From Microcaldota archaeon (GTDB lineage: Archaea; Micrarchaeota; Micrarchaeia; Anstonellales; Bilamarchaeaceae), in assembly GCA_030613375.1 (NCBI GenBank), contig JAUWMC010000005.1, positions 1 through 38,850 on the forward strand: DNA of 38,850 bases, in the 5' to 3' direction. Under the pieces are notes generated by a model that made no database searches, had not been told where the DNA came from, and saw nothing but the letters and a program-made list of their open reading frames with translations. Position numbers and translations under genes: made by a program. The first letter of the stretch is position 1; every line of letters begins with the position of its first letter. Of the stretch, positions 31,752 through 38,850 are shown one piece after another.

Positions 31752-32708
31752 CTATTCCATTTCTATTGTAGAAGGCGGTTTATTCGTAATATCATAAACT
31801 ACTCTTCCAGCGCCATTTACCTCATTAGTAATCCTGGTTGAAATAGCTCCAAGAACCTGGTGCGGAATCTCCGAAAAGTTAGCAGTCATGCCGTCTAAAC
31901 TTCTTACTGCACGCACAACAATGGTGTATTTGTAGATTCTTTCATCTCCCGCAACACCTACTGTTTTCGTAGGCAAAACAGCTGCAAAATACTGCCAAGG
32001 CTTTTCCATAAGTTCTTTTGCGGAAGCAGCATCCATCTCCTCTTCAACTATTGCACAGGCTTCACGTGCGATTTCCAGCCTCTCACGGGTAATTTCCCCG
32101 ACTGTTCTTATTGCAAGCGCGGGCCCGGGAAATGGCTGTCTTTCGAATACCTGCCTAGGCAAACCAAGCTCCTTTCCAATCATACGCACTTCATGTTTAT
32201 AGAGTTCCCGAAGAGGTTCGCAGAGTTCCAGCCCCATCTCTTCCGGAAGTCCGCCTACATTATGGTGACTTTTGATTGTGTCTCTTCCAGCCCCTCCGCT
32301 TTCAATCCAATCAGGTGCAATTGTCCCTTGTATAAGCACTTCTGCCCCACTTTCTTTTGCATTCTCTTCGAATACGCGTATAAATAACTCCCCGATAATC
32401 TTGCGTTTTTCTTCGGGTTCGGAAATACCCACTAATTTTCCAATAAATCGCTCACTTTCATCTACTACAGTAATAGGAATCCCTGCTTTTTCCGAGGCAT
32501 CCTTCACATTTACTGCCTCGTTCTTGCGCATAAATCCTGTATCTACGAAAATTGCAGTAAGTTGTCCTGGAATTGCTTTTGCAGCAAGCGCAGCAGCAAC
32601 CATCGAATCCACTCCTCCGGATACTGCTATAACTGCCTTCTTTTCACCCACCTTTTTCTTTATCTCTTCCACTGCTTCAGGAATGAAAGTTTCAGGATTG
32701 AATGCCAT
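31752..32708 (-). CDS. guaAB: GMP synthase, ATP-pyrophosphatase subunit (subunit B)
   Basis: 318 residues from ATG 32708. The PP-loop S-G-G-V-D-S is at 30-35, then V-D-T-G-F-M-R and D-W-I-E-S-G-G. The dimerisation end has R-Q-P-F-P-G-P-A-L-A-I-R, and the last residues are K-P-P-S-T-I-E, the conserved C-terminus of GMP synthase. It adenylates XMP and accepts ammonia; the glutaminase subunit of archaeal split GMP synthases is a separate protein and is not in the window. An 18-codon upstream extension exists, but the TATA at 32731-32743 sits about 27 nt before ATG 32708. Cytoplasmic purine synthesis; monocistronic and divergent from the EndoQ gene. Confidence 0.93.
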   Translation of the reverse strand: MAFNPETFIPEAVEEIKKKVGEKKAVIAVSGGVDSMVAAALAAKAIPGQLTAIFVDTGFMRKNEAVNVKDASEKAGIPITVVDESERFIGKLVGISEPEEKRKIIGELFIRVFEENAKESGAEVLIQGTIAPDWIESGGAGRDTIKSHHNVGGLPEEMGLELCEPLRELYKHEVRMIGKELGLPRQVFERQPFPGPALAIRTVGEITRERLEIAREACAIVEEEMDAASAKELMEKPWQYFAAVLPTKTVGVAGDERIYKYTIVVRAVRSLDGMTANFSEIPHQVLGAISTRITNEVNGAGRVVYDITNKPPSTIEME

Positions 32709-32730
32709 GTGGAAATTGTGGGGCGCACCT

Positions 32731-32743
32731 CTTTTAAATAAAA
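32731..32743. promoter_or_regulatory. Shared TATA between guaAB and the EndoQ gene
   Basis: CTTTTAAATAAAA reads as TTTAAATAA on plus and TTTATTTAAAAG on minus. It lies about 24 nt from ATG 32761 and 27 nt from ATG 32708, so one element can drive both leaderless genes. Confidence 0.5.
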
Positions 32744-32760
32744 CCACTTGAAAGCTTCCC

Positions 32761-34005
32761 ATGCAGGTTATTGCAGATTTACACCTTCACTCTAAATACT
32801 CAAGAGCTACCAGCCCGCACTGTGATTTAGGAGGATTAGCTGAATGGGCCCGCATAAAAGGAATAGGGCTTCTTGGAACCGGAGATTTTACCCATCCAAA
32901 ATGGCTTAAGGAACTCAAGCAAGGTCTCAAGTCTTCCGGGGAAGGAACCTATGAGCACCAGGGAATCAAGTTCATGCTTACTGCGGAAGTGAGCAACATT
33001 TTCGAATTGGAGGGTCAGGAAAGGACCAAGAAGGTCCATACGGTTCTTTTTGCACCCTCTTTTGAAGTTGTAGAGCAGATTAATGATGCAATCAAATCCT
33101 ATGGGAATCTTGCTGAGGATGGAAGGCCCATCCTTATGATGGATATTGCCGAACTTCTGGACATAGTTGAGGGGATTTCAAAGGAAATAATGTTTATTCC
33201 AGCACATTTATGGACGCCTTGGTTCGGGATTTTTGGCTCAAAAAGCGGGTTTGATTCGCTTGATGAAGCCTTTGGGAAAAAAGCTTCACACATTAAGGCA
33301 ATTGAAACAGGCTTGTCTTCGGACCCTGAAATGAACTGGATGATTAGCGGATTAGATGGGGTTACACTTATATCTAATAGTGATGCGCATTCTCCTCCAA
33401 AACTTGGGCGGGAAGCAAATGTATTCGAGCTCCCGGAAATCACCTACAAATCCGTAACTAATGCGATTATTACAAGGGAGGGATTCGAGAAAACCTACGA
33501 ATTCTACCCAGATGAGGGAAAATACCACTGGGACGGGCACAGAAAATGCAATGTATGGATGAATCCTGTAGAAGCAAGGAAGCTGGGAAACAAATGCCCC
33601 AAGTGCGGAAAACTCCTTACTGTAGGGGTTATGCACCGCGTTGTTGACCTTGCAAACAGAGATCAGGGCTACAAGCCCAAGGGTTCAGTTCCATTTACAA
33701 GTTTAGTTCCGCTTACTACTGTAATTTCTGCAGTTCGCGGAAGGGGAGATCAGACCAAAGGAGTGCGGGATGAATACTTCAAGCTGATAAATTACTTCGG
33801 AACAGAGTTCAAGGCGCTTGAAGCGCCCAAAGAGGAACTTCGTCTTGCAACGGACAAGGAACTTGCAGGTGCAATTGTTAATGCGCGCGAGGGTAAGGTG
33901 CACTGGAGACCTGGATATGATGGGGTATTTGGAGAGCTTTCCTTCAGCAAAATCGAGCAGCCTGCTTATTCCGTAAAGGGCCAGAAGAGTTTGATGGATT
34001 TTTAG
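32761..34005 (+). CDS. EndoQ-like PHP-domain endonuclease
   Basis: 414 residues, close to EndoQ of Thermococcales. PHP metal motifs are A-D-L-H-L-H-S (residues 5-11), G-T-G-D-F-T-H-P, a Glu in L-T-A-E-V-S-N, F-I-P-A-H, and N-S-D-A-H-S (about 205-210). A zinc-binding part has H-R-K-C-N-V-W and K-C-P-K-C-G-K, followed by V-G-V-M-H-R-V-V-D-L-A-N-R. Known EndoQ enzymes nick DNA 5' to deaminated bases (uracil, hypoxanthine, xanthine) and so start repair; I infer that role from the whole layout. Older annotations call this family UvrD-associated or TIGR00375. It is leaderless, divergent from guaAB. Confidence 0.85.
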   Translation: MQVIADLHLHSKYSRATSPHCDLGGLAEWARIKGIGLLGTGDFTHPKWLKELKQGLKSSGEGTYEHQGIKFMLTAEVSNIFELEGQERTKKVHTVLFAPSFEVVEQINDAIKSYGNLAEDGRPILMMDIAELLDIVEGISKEIMFIPAHLWTPWFGIFGSKSGFDSLDEAFGKKASHIKAIETGLSSDPEMNWMISGLDGVTLISNSDAHSPPKLGREANVFELPEITYKSVTNAIITREGFEKTYEFYPDEGKYHWDGHRKCNVWMNPVEARKLGNKCPKCGKLLTVGVMHRVVDLANRDQGYKPKGSVPFTSLVPLTTVISAVRGRGDQTKGVRDEYFKLINYFGTEFKALEAPKEELRLATDKELAGAIVNAREGKVHWRPGYDGVFGELSFSKIEQPAYSVKGQKSLMDF

Positions 34006-34055
34006 TTCCATTTATAAATATTTATGCACACAAATCATTCTAATTGGTTGAGTGT

Positions 34056-34382
34056 ATGGAAGGCGACAAAGAAATAAGCCCTATGGGGTTTCAGCTCAGA
34101 ACACTCATTGGTGCGACTCTTGCTTTTGGGAAAAATTTTATTGAAAGGTTCGGTTCTTACCTTGATACCAAATCTTACTTGGCGTATCACCAACTCGAGG
34201 AGTCTGCTGAATCGCCTGGCCCTTCCAATTTTAGCAAAAAAGCCAGAAGGGAAAAGGCCCGTTCAAGCCGCCAGCCCCCTGCAAAACAACCCATTAATTC
34301 TAAAATCGGCAAAAGGAGGGACAGCACCCGCCCGAGCAGCCCTCCCAGAGGGTGTGTTCCGAATAAGGCGCTGAGAAAGTAG
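34056..34382 (+). CDS. Hypothetical protein with basic, disordered C-terminus
   Basis: 108 residues from ATG 34056 (an in-frame TTG at 34044 is also possible). The first 50 residues may fold as helices (F-Q-L-R-T-L-I-G-A-T-L-A-F-G); the rest is Ser/Pro/Arg/Lys-rich and looks disordered. No family is recognised. A TATA-like TTTATAAATATTTATG lies at 34012-34027. The gene ends shortly before the left end of the TnpB element. A second open frame overlaps most of it in another phase, so I am only moderately sure that this one is the product. Confidence 0.4.
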   Translation: MEGDKEISPMGFQLRTLIGATLAFGKNFIERFGSYLDTKSYLAYHQLEESAESPGPSNFSKKARREKARSSRQPPAKQPINSKIGKRRDSTRPSSPPRGCVPNKALRK

Positions 34383-34426
34383 ACCCTCCTTTTTAACACG
34401 GTGGTTCTGCTTTGATGGCCAAGAAA

Positions 34427-34448
34427 TCTATGGACTTTAGTCCGTAGA
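34427..34448 (+). repeat. Left-end hairpin of the TnpB element
   Basis: TCTATGGAC-TTTA-GTCCGTAGA forms a nine-pair stem with one G-T pair and a four-base loop. Confidence 0.65.
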
Positions 34449-34593
34449 TGAGTTGGACATATCTAGTCGTTCAAAATCACAAAAATTGTCTTATTCGTAC
34501 TATGTAAAATTTCCTTTGGCATAGTGTCACTGGAAACACTGGAAACACACTGCTTCCTTTTCTTTATAAAGTTCTTAATTCACTTTATTACCA

Positions 34594-35775
34594 ATGATGG
34601 CTATACGAAGTTGGAAGTTTCGAATTTACCCAACAAAAGAACAGGAAAAAGAACTCAAACATTATTTCTACGAATGCAAAAACCTATGGAATTTCCTTCT
34701 AGAGCATACAAAACAATACTACGAAAAAACCAACAAGTTCCCAACTAGAAAACAACTGTATGTCATTACAAAAAAGAAAACCAAACTGTTTTCTCAAGTT
34801 TCCCAAAATGTGGCAGACAAACTTGTTAAATCCCTGAAAGGAATGATTGCAACAAAGAAAAAGGGGAAAAAAGCAGGTTTTCCTAGATTCAAGCCAATAG
34901 AACGAATGAAATCGTTCACTTATCCACAGTTTGGATTCAAGTTAAACGAACAACTTTCCCTCTCAAAAATAGGAGAAATACAAATCAAGAAACACAGGGA
35001 ACTAAAAGGAAAAATCAAAACACTCACAATAAAACGAATGCCTTCTGGGAAATGGTTTGCCATATTTACCGCAGAACTAGAAGTAATCTCCAAGCACAAT
35101 AAAGGCCAAAAAGTAGGAATGGATCTTGGAATAGAACATTTTGGACATTTAAGTAATGATTCCATAATCACGAACCCGAGGCACCTGAAGAAAGCAGAAA
35201 ACAAACTAAAACAAGCTCAAAAACTACTTTCGGGAAAAAATAAAGGAAGCAAAAACAGGAAAAAGGCGAAACTACGAGTAGCAAGAGCCCATGAGAAAGT
35301 TACCAACAACCGAAGAGATTTTCTGCACAAAGCCAGCAGGAAGCTGGCAAATTCATATTCTTTAATTGCAATGGAAGACCTAAATGTAAACGGATTGAGC
35401 AAAGGTTTCCTTGCAAAACACGTATTGGACTGCAGCTGGGCAGAGTTTAGGGGAATGCTTCACTACAAAGCGGAAGAAGCTGGTTCTGAAGTAGTTTTTG
35501 TAGATCCTGCCCACACTTCCCAAGAGTGCAGCAGTTGTGGTTTAATACGAAAGAAAACGCTTGCGGAGAGGTGGCATAACTGTTCTTGTGGAACATCTAT
35601 GCATCGTGACCTTAATGCAGCTAAAAATATACTCAAAAAAGCTACCGGTGGGCATCGGGAAGCTAGGCCTTTTAGGCCAGAAACGCCTGTGGAGAGTGGT
35701 CCTCTGCCTGAGAAGGTAAGTTCTGCCGATGAATCAGGAAAATCTATCTGCGAAGATAGAAGCCCCGTCCTTTAG
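34594..35775 (+). CDS. tnpB: TnpB RNA-guided nuclease of an IS605-group element
   Basis: 393 residues. The N-terminal R-S-W-K-F-R-I-Y-P-T-K-E-Q-E-K is typical. The RuvC acidic residues are present: Asp177 in G-M-D-L-G-I, Glu261 in M-E-D-L-N-V and Asp339 in H-R-D-L-N-A-A. The zinc finger has C312-x-x-C315 and C330-x-C332, so the nuclease appears intact. TnpB uses an RNA from the element's right end to cut the matching DNA. The last 60 or so residues are not needed for fold; the 3' end of the gene overlaps the guide-RNA region and the right-end hairpin, in whose loop the stop lies. A TATA at 34563-34570 precedes ATG 34594. Confidence 0.9.
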   Translation: MMAIRSWKFRIYPTKEQEKELKHYFYECKNLWNFLLEHTKQYYEKTNKFPTRKQLYVITKKKTKLFSQVSQNVADKLVKSLKGMIATKKKGKKAGFPRFKPIERMKSFTYPQFGFKLNEQLSLSKIGEIQIKKHRELKGKIKTLTIKRMPSGKWFAIFTAELEVISKHNKGQKVGMDLGIEHFGHLSNDSIITNPRHLKKAENKLKQAQKLLSGKNKGSKNRKKAKLRVARAHEKVTNNRRDFLHKASRKLANSYSLIAMEDLNVNGLSKGFLAKHVLDCSWAEFRGMLHYKAEEAGSEVVFVDPAHTSQECSSCGLIRKKTLAERWHNCSCGTSMHRDLNAAKNILKKATGGHREARPFRPETPVESGPLPEKVSSADESGKSICEDRSPVL

Positions 35776-35795
35776 GGCGGGGAGCAGTCACCTAT
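35640..35795 (+). ncRNA. Predicted omega RNA/right end of the TnpB element
   Basis: The region covers the 3' end of tnpB and the hairpin CCCCGTCC-TTTA-GGGCGGGG (35763-35782). By analogy with known TnpB systems, the guide scaffold is the transcript of this part and the guide is the sequence beyond the right end. The ends are inferred. Confidence 0.45.
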
Positions 35796-35852
35796 TTTTA
35801 CCTAATTTAACCCAAGGTAATATTTATTTCTTATCTGCAAGAAAAACCCAGC

Positions 35853-35871
35853 ATTCATGCCGGGGATGAAT
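35853..35871. repeat. Small inverted repeat between the two TnpB right ends
   Basis: ATTCAT-GCCGGGG-ATGAAT. A related CACCGGGG follows at 35886-35893. It may be debris of a further IS end, but is too short to assign. The stretch 35796-35913 holds no gene. Confidence 0.35.
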
Positions 35872-35913
35872 TACCGCAAAAATTCACCGGGGTAGGCCTT
35901 TATGCTCGGGACA

Positions 35914-36053
35914 AGCTACCGGTGGGCGCCGGGAAGTCAAGCCTGCTGAGAAGATACCCCTATCCATTAAAACTGTGATGGGCAAGTATCTCTATGAATC
36001 AGGAAAATTCATCTGCGAAGGTGGAGCCCCGCCCTTCAAGGCGGGGGGTAGCC
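35914..36053 (+). mobile_element. Remnant right end of a second TnpB element, running into glyS
   Basis: GCTACCGGTGGGC, then ATGAATCAGGAAAA, CATCTGCGAAG and the hairpin CCCCGCC-CTTCAA-GGCGGGG (36027-36046) match, in order, the 3' end of tnpB at 35641-35782. The element body is missing; only its scaffold-like end remains. Its right border lies close to the codons of the conserved GlyRS body. Confidence 0.75.
35966..35973 (+). promoter_or_regulatory. Candidate TATA box of glyS inside the IS remnant
   Basis: ATTAAAAC is about 24 nt before ATG 35994. It lies in the part of the remnant that departs from the tnpB copy, so the insertion may have supplied the promoter. Confidence 0.4.
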
Positions 36054-37532
36054 ACGGAGCTTCATGAGACGATATTCGAGCTTGCACTGAACAGATCATT
36101 CTTCATGCCTTCAAACGAGATTTACGGCTCAGTTTCAGGATTTTATGATTATGGGCCAATAGGGTTTCAGATAAAGAAGAACCTGGAAAATATGTGGAGG
36201 AAGAAATTCCTTGTGGAGGAGGGTTTCCTTGAGCTACAGAGCACAATTGTAACCCCTGAGATAGTGCTTAAGGCAAGCGGCCACGTGGAGAAATTCACTG
36301 ATCCGGTTGTTTCATGCAAGAAATGCAACACAAAGCTCCGCGCAGATCATCTTGTGGAACGCGCACTTAATGTAAAATGGGACATGAAGCTCGAATCGAT
36401 AGACAAGCTTATTCGGGACAACGGCCTAAAGTGCCCCTCATGCAAGGAAGGCGAGCTCTCCGATGCTTATAACACTAATTTGATGTTTGAAACGGGAATT
36501 GGCGCGGATTCAGCACATGCGTTCCTCAGGCCCGAGACTGCCCAGGGAATATTCACTTCTTTTCCTCGCGTATTCAGAAACCATGGTTCCAAACTTCCAA
36601 TGGCTGTAGGGCAAATAGGGAGGAGTTTTAGGAACGAGATTTCCCCAAGGAAAGGATTAGTAAGGATGAGGGAATTCACCCAGATGGAATTGGAGTATTT
36701 CTTCAATCCTTCAAAAATTGAAATGGAAGGATTTGACGAGGTAAAAGATACGAAGGTGAGGATGCTTAAGAGGGGGGCGGAAAAGCCAGAGTGGATTACA
36801 GGAACTCAGATGATTGCGGATGGAATTGCAAACCAAATTATGACCTATTTCATAATCAAAGAATGGGAGTATTATGTAGATGTGGGGCTTAACCCGGACA
36901 AGATGTGGTTTAGGCATCTTGGAGAGAATGAAACTCCTCACTATTCCCAGAGCAACGTGGACCTGGAAGTTGAAACCTCATATGGGGTAGTGGAGATTTC
37001 CGGAAATGCATACAGGACTGATTATGATCTTTCCCAGCATAAGAAATTTAGCGGAAAGGATCTTGAGGTTTTTATCCAGGATGAAGGGAAGAAAATACTC
37101 CCTCACGTAGTTGAGGTTTCGATGGGTGTGGACAGATTAATCTTCTGTTTATTGGAGCACAGGTTCAGGGAAAAGAGCAAGGAAAAAGAATGGGAATGGT
37201 TTGATTTTCCCCCTGCAGTTGCACCCTATGAAGTTGCAGTATTTCCATTAATGAAGAAGCCAGAGCTTAGGGAGCCTGCAAGAGAGATTGCAGTCCAGCT
37301 TAGAGATGCGGGCCTCAACACCCAATTTTCATACGTAGGTTCTATAGGGAAGAGATATGCCCGTGCGGATGAAGCAGGAATTCCCTATGCAGTAACTATT
37401 GACTATGATACTCTAGAAGATGGAACAGTTACGATAAGATTCAGAAACGACGGGCAGCAGGAAAGGGTAAAGAAAGAGGAACTTGCTGAAAAATTGAAAA
37501 AATATAAAAAAGAAGGGAAGTTCACACTTTGA
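35994..37532 (+). CDS. glyS: Glycyl-tRNA synthetase (archaeal/eukaryotic alpha2 type)
   Basis: 512 residues. The body starts at E-L-H-E-T-I-F and has E-I-Y-G-S-V-S-G-F-Y-D-Y-G-P-I-G, a zinc-binding insert (C-K-K-C and C-P-S-C), class II motif 2 (F-R-N-E-I-S-P-R-K-G-L-V-R-M-R-E) and motif 3 with G-V-D-R-L-I. The C-terminal anticodon-binding domain is from V-A-P-Y-E-V-A-V-F-P to the end. It charges tRNA-Gly. Odd: the first 20 or so residues (MNQENSSAKV, then E-P-R-P-S-R-R-G-V-A) are translated from a TnpB right end, and the only in-frame starts before the conserved body are ATG 35994 and GTG 36021, both inside it. The gene ends in an 11-nt antisense overlap with the ACT gene. Confidence 0.92.
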   Translation: MNQENSSAKVEPRPSRRGVATELHETIFELALNRSFFMPSNEIYGSVSGFYDYGPIGFQIKKNLENMWRKKFLVEEGFLELQSTIVTPEIVLKASGHVEKFTDPVVSCKKCNTKLRADHLVERALNVKWDMKLESIDKLIRDNGLKCPSCKEGELSDAYNTNLMFETGIGADSAHAFLRPETAQGIFTSFPRVFRNHGSKLPMAVGQIGRSFRNEISPRKGLVRMREFTQMELEYFFNPSKIEMEGFDEVKDTKVRMLKRGAEKPEWITGTQMIADGIANQIMTYFIIKEWEYYVDVGLNPDKMWFRHLGENETPHYSQSNVDLEVETSYGVVEISGNAYRTDYDLSQHKKFSGKDLEVFIQDEGKKILPHVVEVSMGVDRLIFCLLEHRFREKSKEKEWEWFDFPPAVAPYEVAVFPLMKKPELREPAREIAVQLRDAGLNTQFSYVGSIGKRYARADEAGIPYAVTIDYDTLEDGTVTIRFRNDGQQERVKKEELAEKLKKYKKEGKFTL

Positions 37533-37914
37533 GCAGTTCCCTTACTTTATCGAGATGCTCCTCAATAGGCTTTACTGCAACTTCAATGTAATCTTCTTTT
37601 TTGTTTACAATGTAAACGCTTTCAAGGTCAATCCCCCTGTTTGCCATTTTCCTGGTGAGCTTTCCAAGCTCTCCTGGCCTGTTGATCATCTTGGTTACAA
37701 TAACATCTGAAACAACGATTCCTTTTACTCCTTGTGTCTTGTCCAATGCATTTCTTGCGCTAGTGGCGTCATTGGTGAGAATCCTGAAGACTGCCCTTCC
37801 GCCTTGTTCATATGCAGCGACTGCCTCAATATTGATTCCCACTCCTCCGAGCGCTTCAGCTACATTTGCCAGAGTACCAATCCTGTTGTCCGTAACGATG
37901 CTCAATTCTTTCAT
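37522..37914 (-). CDS. Double ACT-domain protein
   Basis: 130 residues from an ATG preceded by GGGAGG at good spacing; a longer frame up to 37983 lacks support. Two ACT units are seen: K-E-L-S-I-V-T-D-N-R-I-G-T-L-A-N-V-A-E-A-L (1-21) and M-I-N-R-P-G-E-L-G-K-L-T-R-K-M-A (about 80-95), each with the beta-alpha-beta start and the D/N-x-x-G turn that binds amino acids at dimer interfaces. Stand-alone ACT proteins sense amino acids; ligand unknown. It is convergent with glyS, whose end it overlaps by 11 nt, and it follows the lipoprotein gene on the same strand by 46 nt. Confidence 0.82.
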   Translation of the reverse strand: MKELSIVTDNRIGTLANVAEALGGVGINIEAVAAYEQGGRAVFRILTNDATSARNALDKTQGVKGIVVSDVIVTKMINRPGELGKLTRKMANRGIDLESVYIVNKKEDYIEVAVKPIEEHLDKVRELLKV

Positions 37915-37960
37915 ATAGTTCCTCCCGTAAATGGATTGTTTAGAAGATGTTTTAAGTCTA

Positions 37961-38818
37961 TCAGCTACAAGTAAGGTCCACATTCATTTCTGAGATTACA
38001 AACCTCATAGACTGGTTGCATACATAATCCTTGCACCCTGAAGTTATCGCCTGCCTGCAGGTTCCCTCTATACAGATATATCCAAATTCTCCATCTGCTT
38101 TGAAGTAGCTTGCCTTTGATCCAGAAAGGTCCTTTGTTGTGCTGAGCTTTGCTTCTGGAGGGAATTTGAGCACTGGTCTATAGTAACACTCCGGGCAGCT
38201 CCCCTCAAGCCAGAACCCCTCCAGCTTAATACTGTCATCCTCATCGATCTGCATTGTCTGTCCGGGGTAAATGGTTTCGGTCATTGTGGGCTCTGTTGCC
38301 TGGCTTGCAGGAACCCCTGCGGGATAAATTTCTATTGTTACGTAGCTTCCAGGTCCTGCTGTCGGGATACATGCTTTCTTGCTTATTGGGGCTTCAGATG
38401 CATTGCAACCTGCTATCGGTATGTGGATGCATTCATAATCAGGGCCTCCTGAACAGAAATCAGTTGTGCACGGATCTCCGTCTGCACAGGGAGGACATCC
38501 AGTATTTACACACGCACCTTCTTTGCATTCATATACGCACTCATGTGTTTGGTATTCCCATTCCCCATCCACGCACTGGAAATCATAGTATAATGTACTT
38601 CCCTCACAATGATCGCTTATCTCCGGAGGATCACATCCGAATTCTTCCTCATAATCATCAGGCTCTTGGTAGAGCTCTTCATAAAGGTAGCTTGGCTGGT
38701 CATACAGGAACGGCGGCTCCTCCCTTAGCGCTTTCTGCTGCTCTTCTTCCTGCACACAGCCTGAAACAAGCAGCAATGCTGCTAAAGACAAAACAAGTAC
38801 GAATGTTGCCCTTGCCAT
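37961..38818 (-). CDS. Cysteine-rich surface lipoprotein
   Basis: 285 residues. A lipobox LVSGC ends the signal peptide MARATFVLVLSLAALLL. A Glu/Tyr/Pro-rich tether (about residues 22-60) follows, then a cysteine-rich part with G-C-P-P-C-A-D-G-D-P-C-T-T-D-F-C-S-G (about 110-130), which resembles the short C-x-D-G-x-x-C units of EGF/thrombospondin-like repeats. The second half is strand-rich with paired cysteines (G-S-C-P-E-C-Y-Y) and C-I-E-G-T-C. No enzymatic motif. A TATA at 38838-38847 precedes the ATG. It shows the same surface style as the propeller lipoprotein and the giant proteins. Function unknown. Confidence 0.7.
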   Translation of the reverse strand: MARATFVLVLSLAALLLVSGCVQEEEQQKALREEPPFLYDQPSYLYEELYQEPDDYEEEFGCDPPEISDHCEGSTLYYDFQCVDGEWEYQTHECVYECKEGACVNTGCPPCADGDPCTTDFCSGGPDYECIHIPIAGCNASEAPISKKACIPTAGPGSYVTIEIYPAGVPASQATEPTMTETIYPGQTMQIDEDDSIKLEGFWLEGSCPECYYRPVLKFPPEAKLSTTKDLSGSKASYFKADGEFGYICIEGTCRQAITSGCKDYVCNQSMRFVISEMNVDLTCS

Positions 38819-38837
38819 GCTCCTCTTTCAAAAGTCA

Positions 38838-38847
38838 ACTTTAAAAA
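38838..38847 (-). promoter_or_regulatory. TATA box of the cysteine-rich lipoprotein gene
   Basis: On the minus strand ATTTTTAAAG lies about 24 nt before ATG 38818. Confidence 0.45.
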
Positions 38848-38850
38848 TCA

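Larger units (their letters stand above)
34420..35795 (+). mobile_element. TnpB-only IS200/IS605-group element (IS1341-type)
   Basis: It consists of a left-end hairpin, a complete tnpB and a right-end hairpin, without a tnpA transposase in the window. The exact ends are not defined; the limits given are approximate. Both terminal hairpins have TTTA loops, as expected for imperfect palindromes bound by a TnpA Y1 transposase, so it would need one in trans to move. Confidence 0.75.

Noticed and set aside
34108-34374. Second frame overlapping the small gene before the TnpB element
   Set aside because: It starts without promoter or Shine-Dalgarno; the other frame starts near a TATA box, but the choice is not firm.
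34528-34548. Two direct copies of CACTGGAAA near the TnpB left end
   Set aside because: Only two 9-bp units with a partial third; too short to call a CRISPR or regulatory array.
37513-37543. Inverted repeat AAGGGAA/TTCCCTT at the glyS/ACT gene ends as a terminator
   Set aside because: It lies inside both coding ends with a 17-nt loop and no T-run; possible but not convincing.
1-38850. CRISPR array
   Set aside because: I saw no regularly spaced repeats of 24-37 bp with unique spacers and no cas genes.

Overview
The window is archaeal. It carries Pelota, an archaeal/eukaryotic-type glycyl-tRNA synthetase, a stand-alone ATP-pyrophosphatase subunit of GMP synthase, a TrmB-type regulator, an EndoQ-like PHP nuclease, a class III (prepilin) signal peptide, and many genes whose start codon lies 23-28 nt after a TATA box, which suggests leaderless mRNAs. 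The abundance of unfamiliar lipoproteins and cysteine-rich surface proteins recalls DPANN-type archaea such as Diapherotrites or Micrarchaeota; that placement is an inference, not something the sequence proves.

Layout. 1-1380: the end of an operon of short pilin-like or secreted proteins. 1445-5348: an aminotransferase, then a double AAA+ ATPase with a long multi-pass N-terminal membrane region. 5351-7116 (minus): a GNAT-like protein, a zinc-ribbon protein and a secreted C-terminally anchored protein. 7169-19128: one tightly packed operon of six paralogous multi-pass membrane proteins followed by a 1477-residue lipoprotein. 19177-23359: a 1285-residue membrane protein with a cysteine-rich outside and a large cytoplasmic part, followed by a PadR-like regulator. 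23405-26002: a lipoprotein with a seven-bladed propeller-like region and CGDG cysteine-rich repeats. 26074-29528 (minus): pelA, an unusual large PHP-like protein and a TPR-like protein. 29584-31737: tRNA-Gln(UUG), an unknown gene that runs antisense into the tRNA, a divergent TrmB regulator and a small basic protein. 31752-34005: divergent guaAB and EndoQ. 34056-36053: a small protein, a TnpB-only IS200/IS605-type element and the right-end remnant of a second one. 35994-38818: glyS, an ACT-domain protein and a cysteine-rich lipoprotein.

The strongest candidate for an undescribed system is 7169-23034. Six tandem paralogs (P1 to P6) share three positional motifs: an N-terminal P-x-x-x-x-W-A-K-x-E-x-x-Q-V box, a central LP-L-G-x-x-L-R-x-F-x-F-T-R-x-x-G box, and a C-terminal tail like LG-G/A-D/E-V-D-I that ends the protein. 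They differ in N-terminal processing (lipobox, plain signal peptide or none) and in their extracellular insertions. They are co-transcribed with, or lie beside, two giant surface proteins. I infer a hetero-oligomeric envelope machine (transfer, secretion or attachment); a VirB6/TrbL/CedA-like channel is one possibility, but I cannot demonstrate that homology. A second striking point is that the start codon and probable promoter of glyS lie inside the remnant of a TnpB element.
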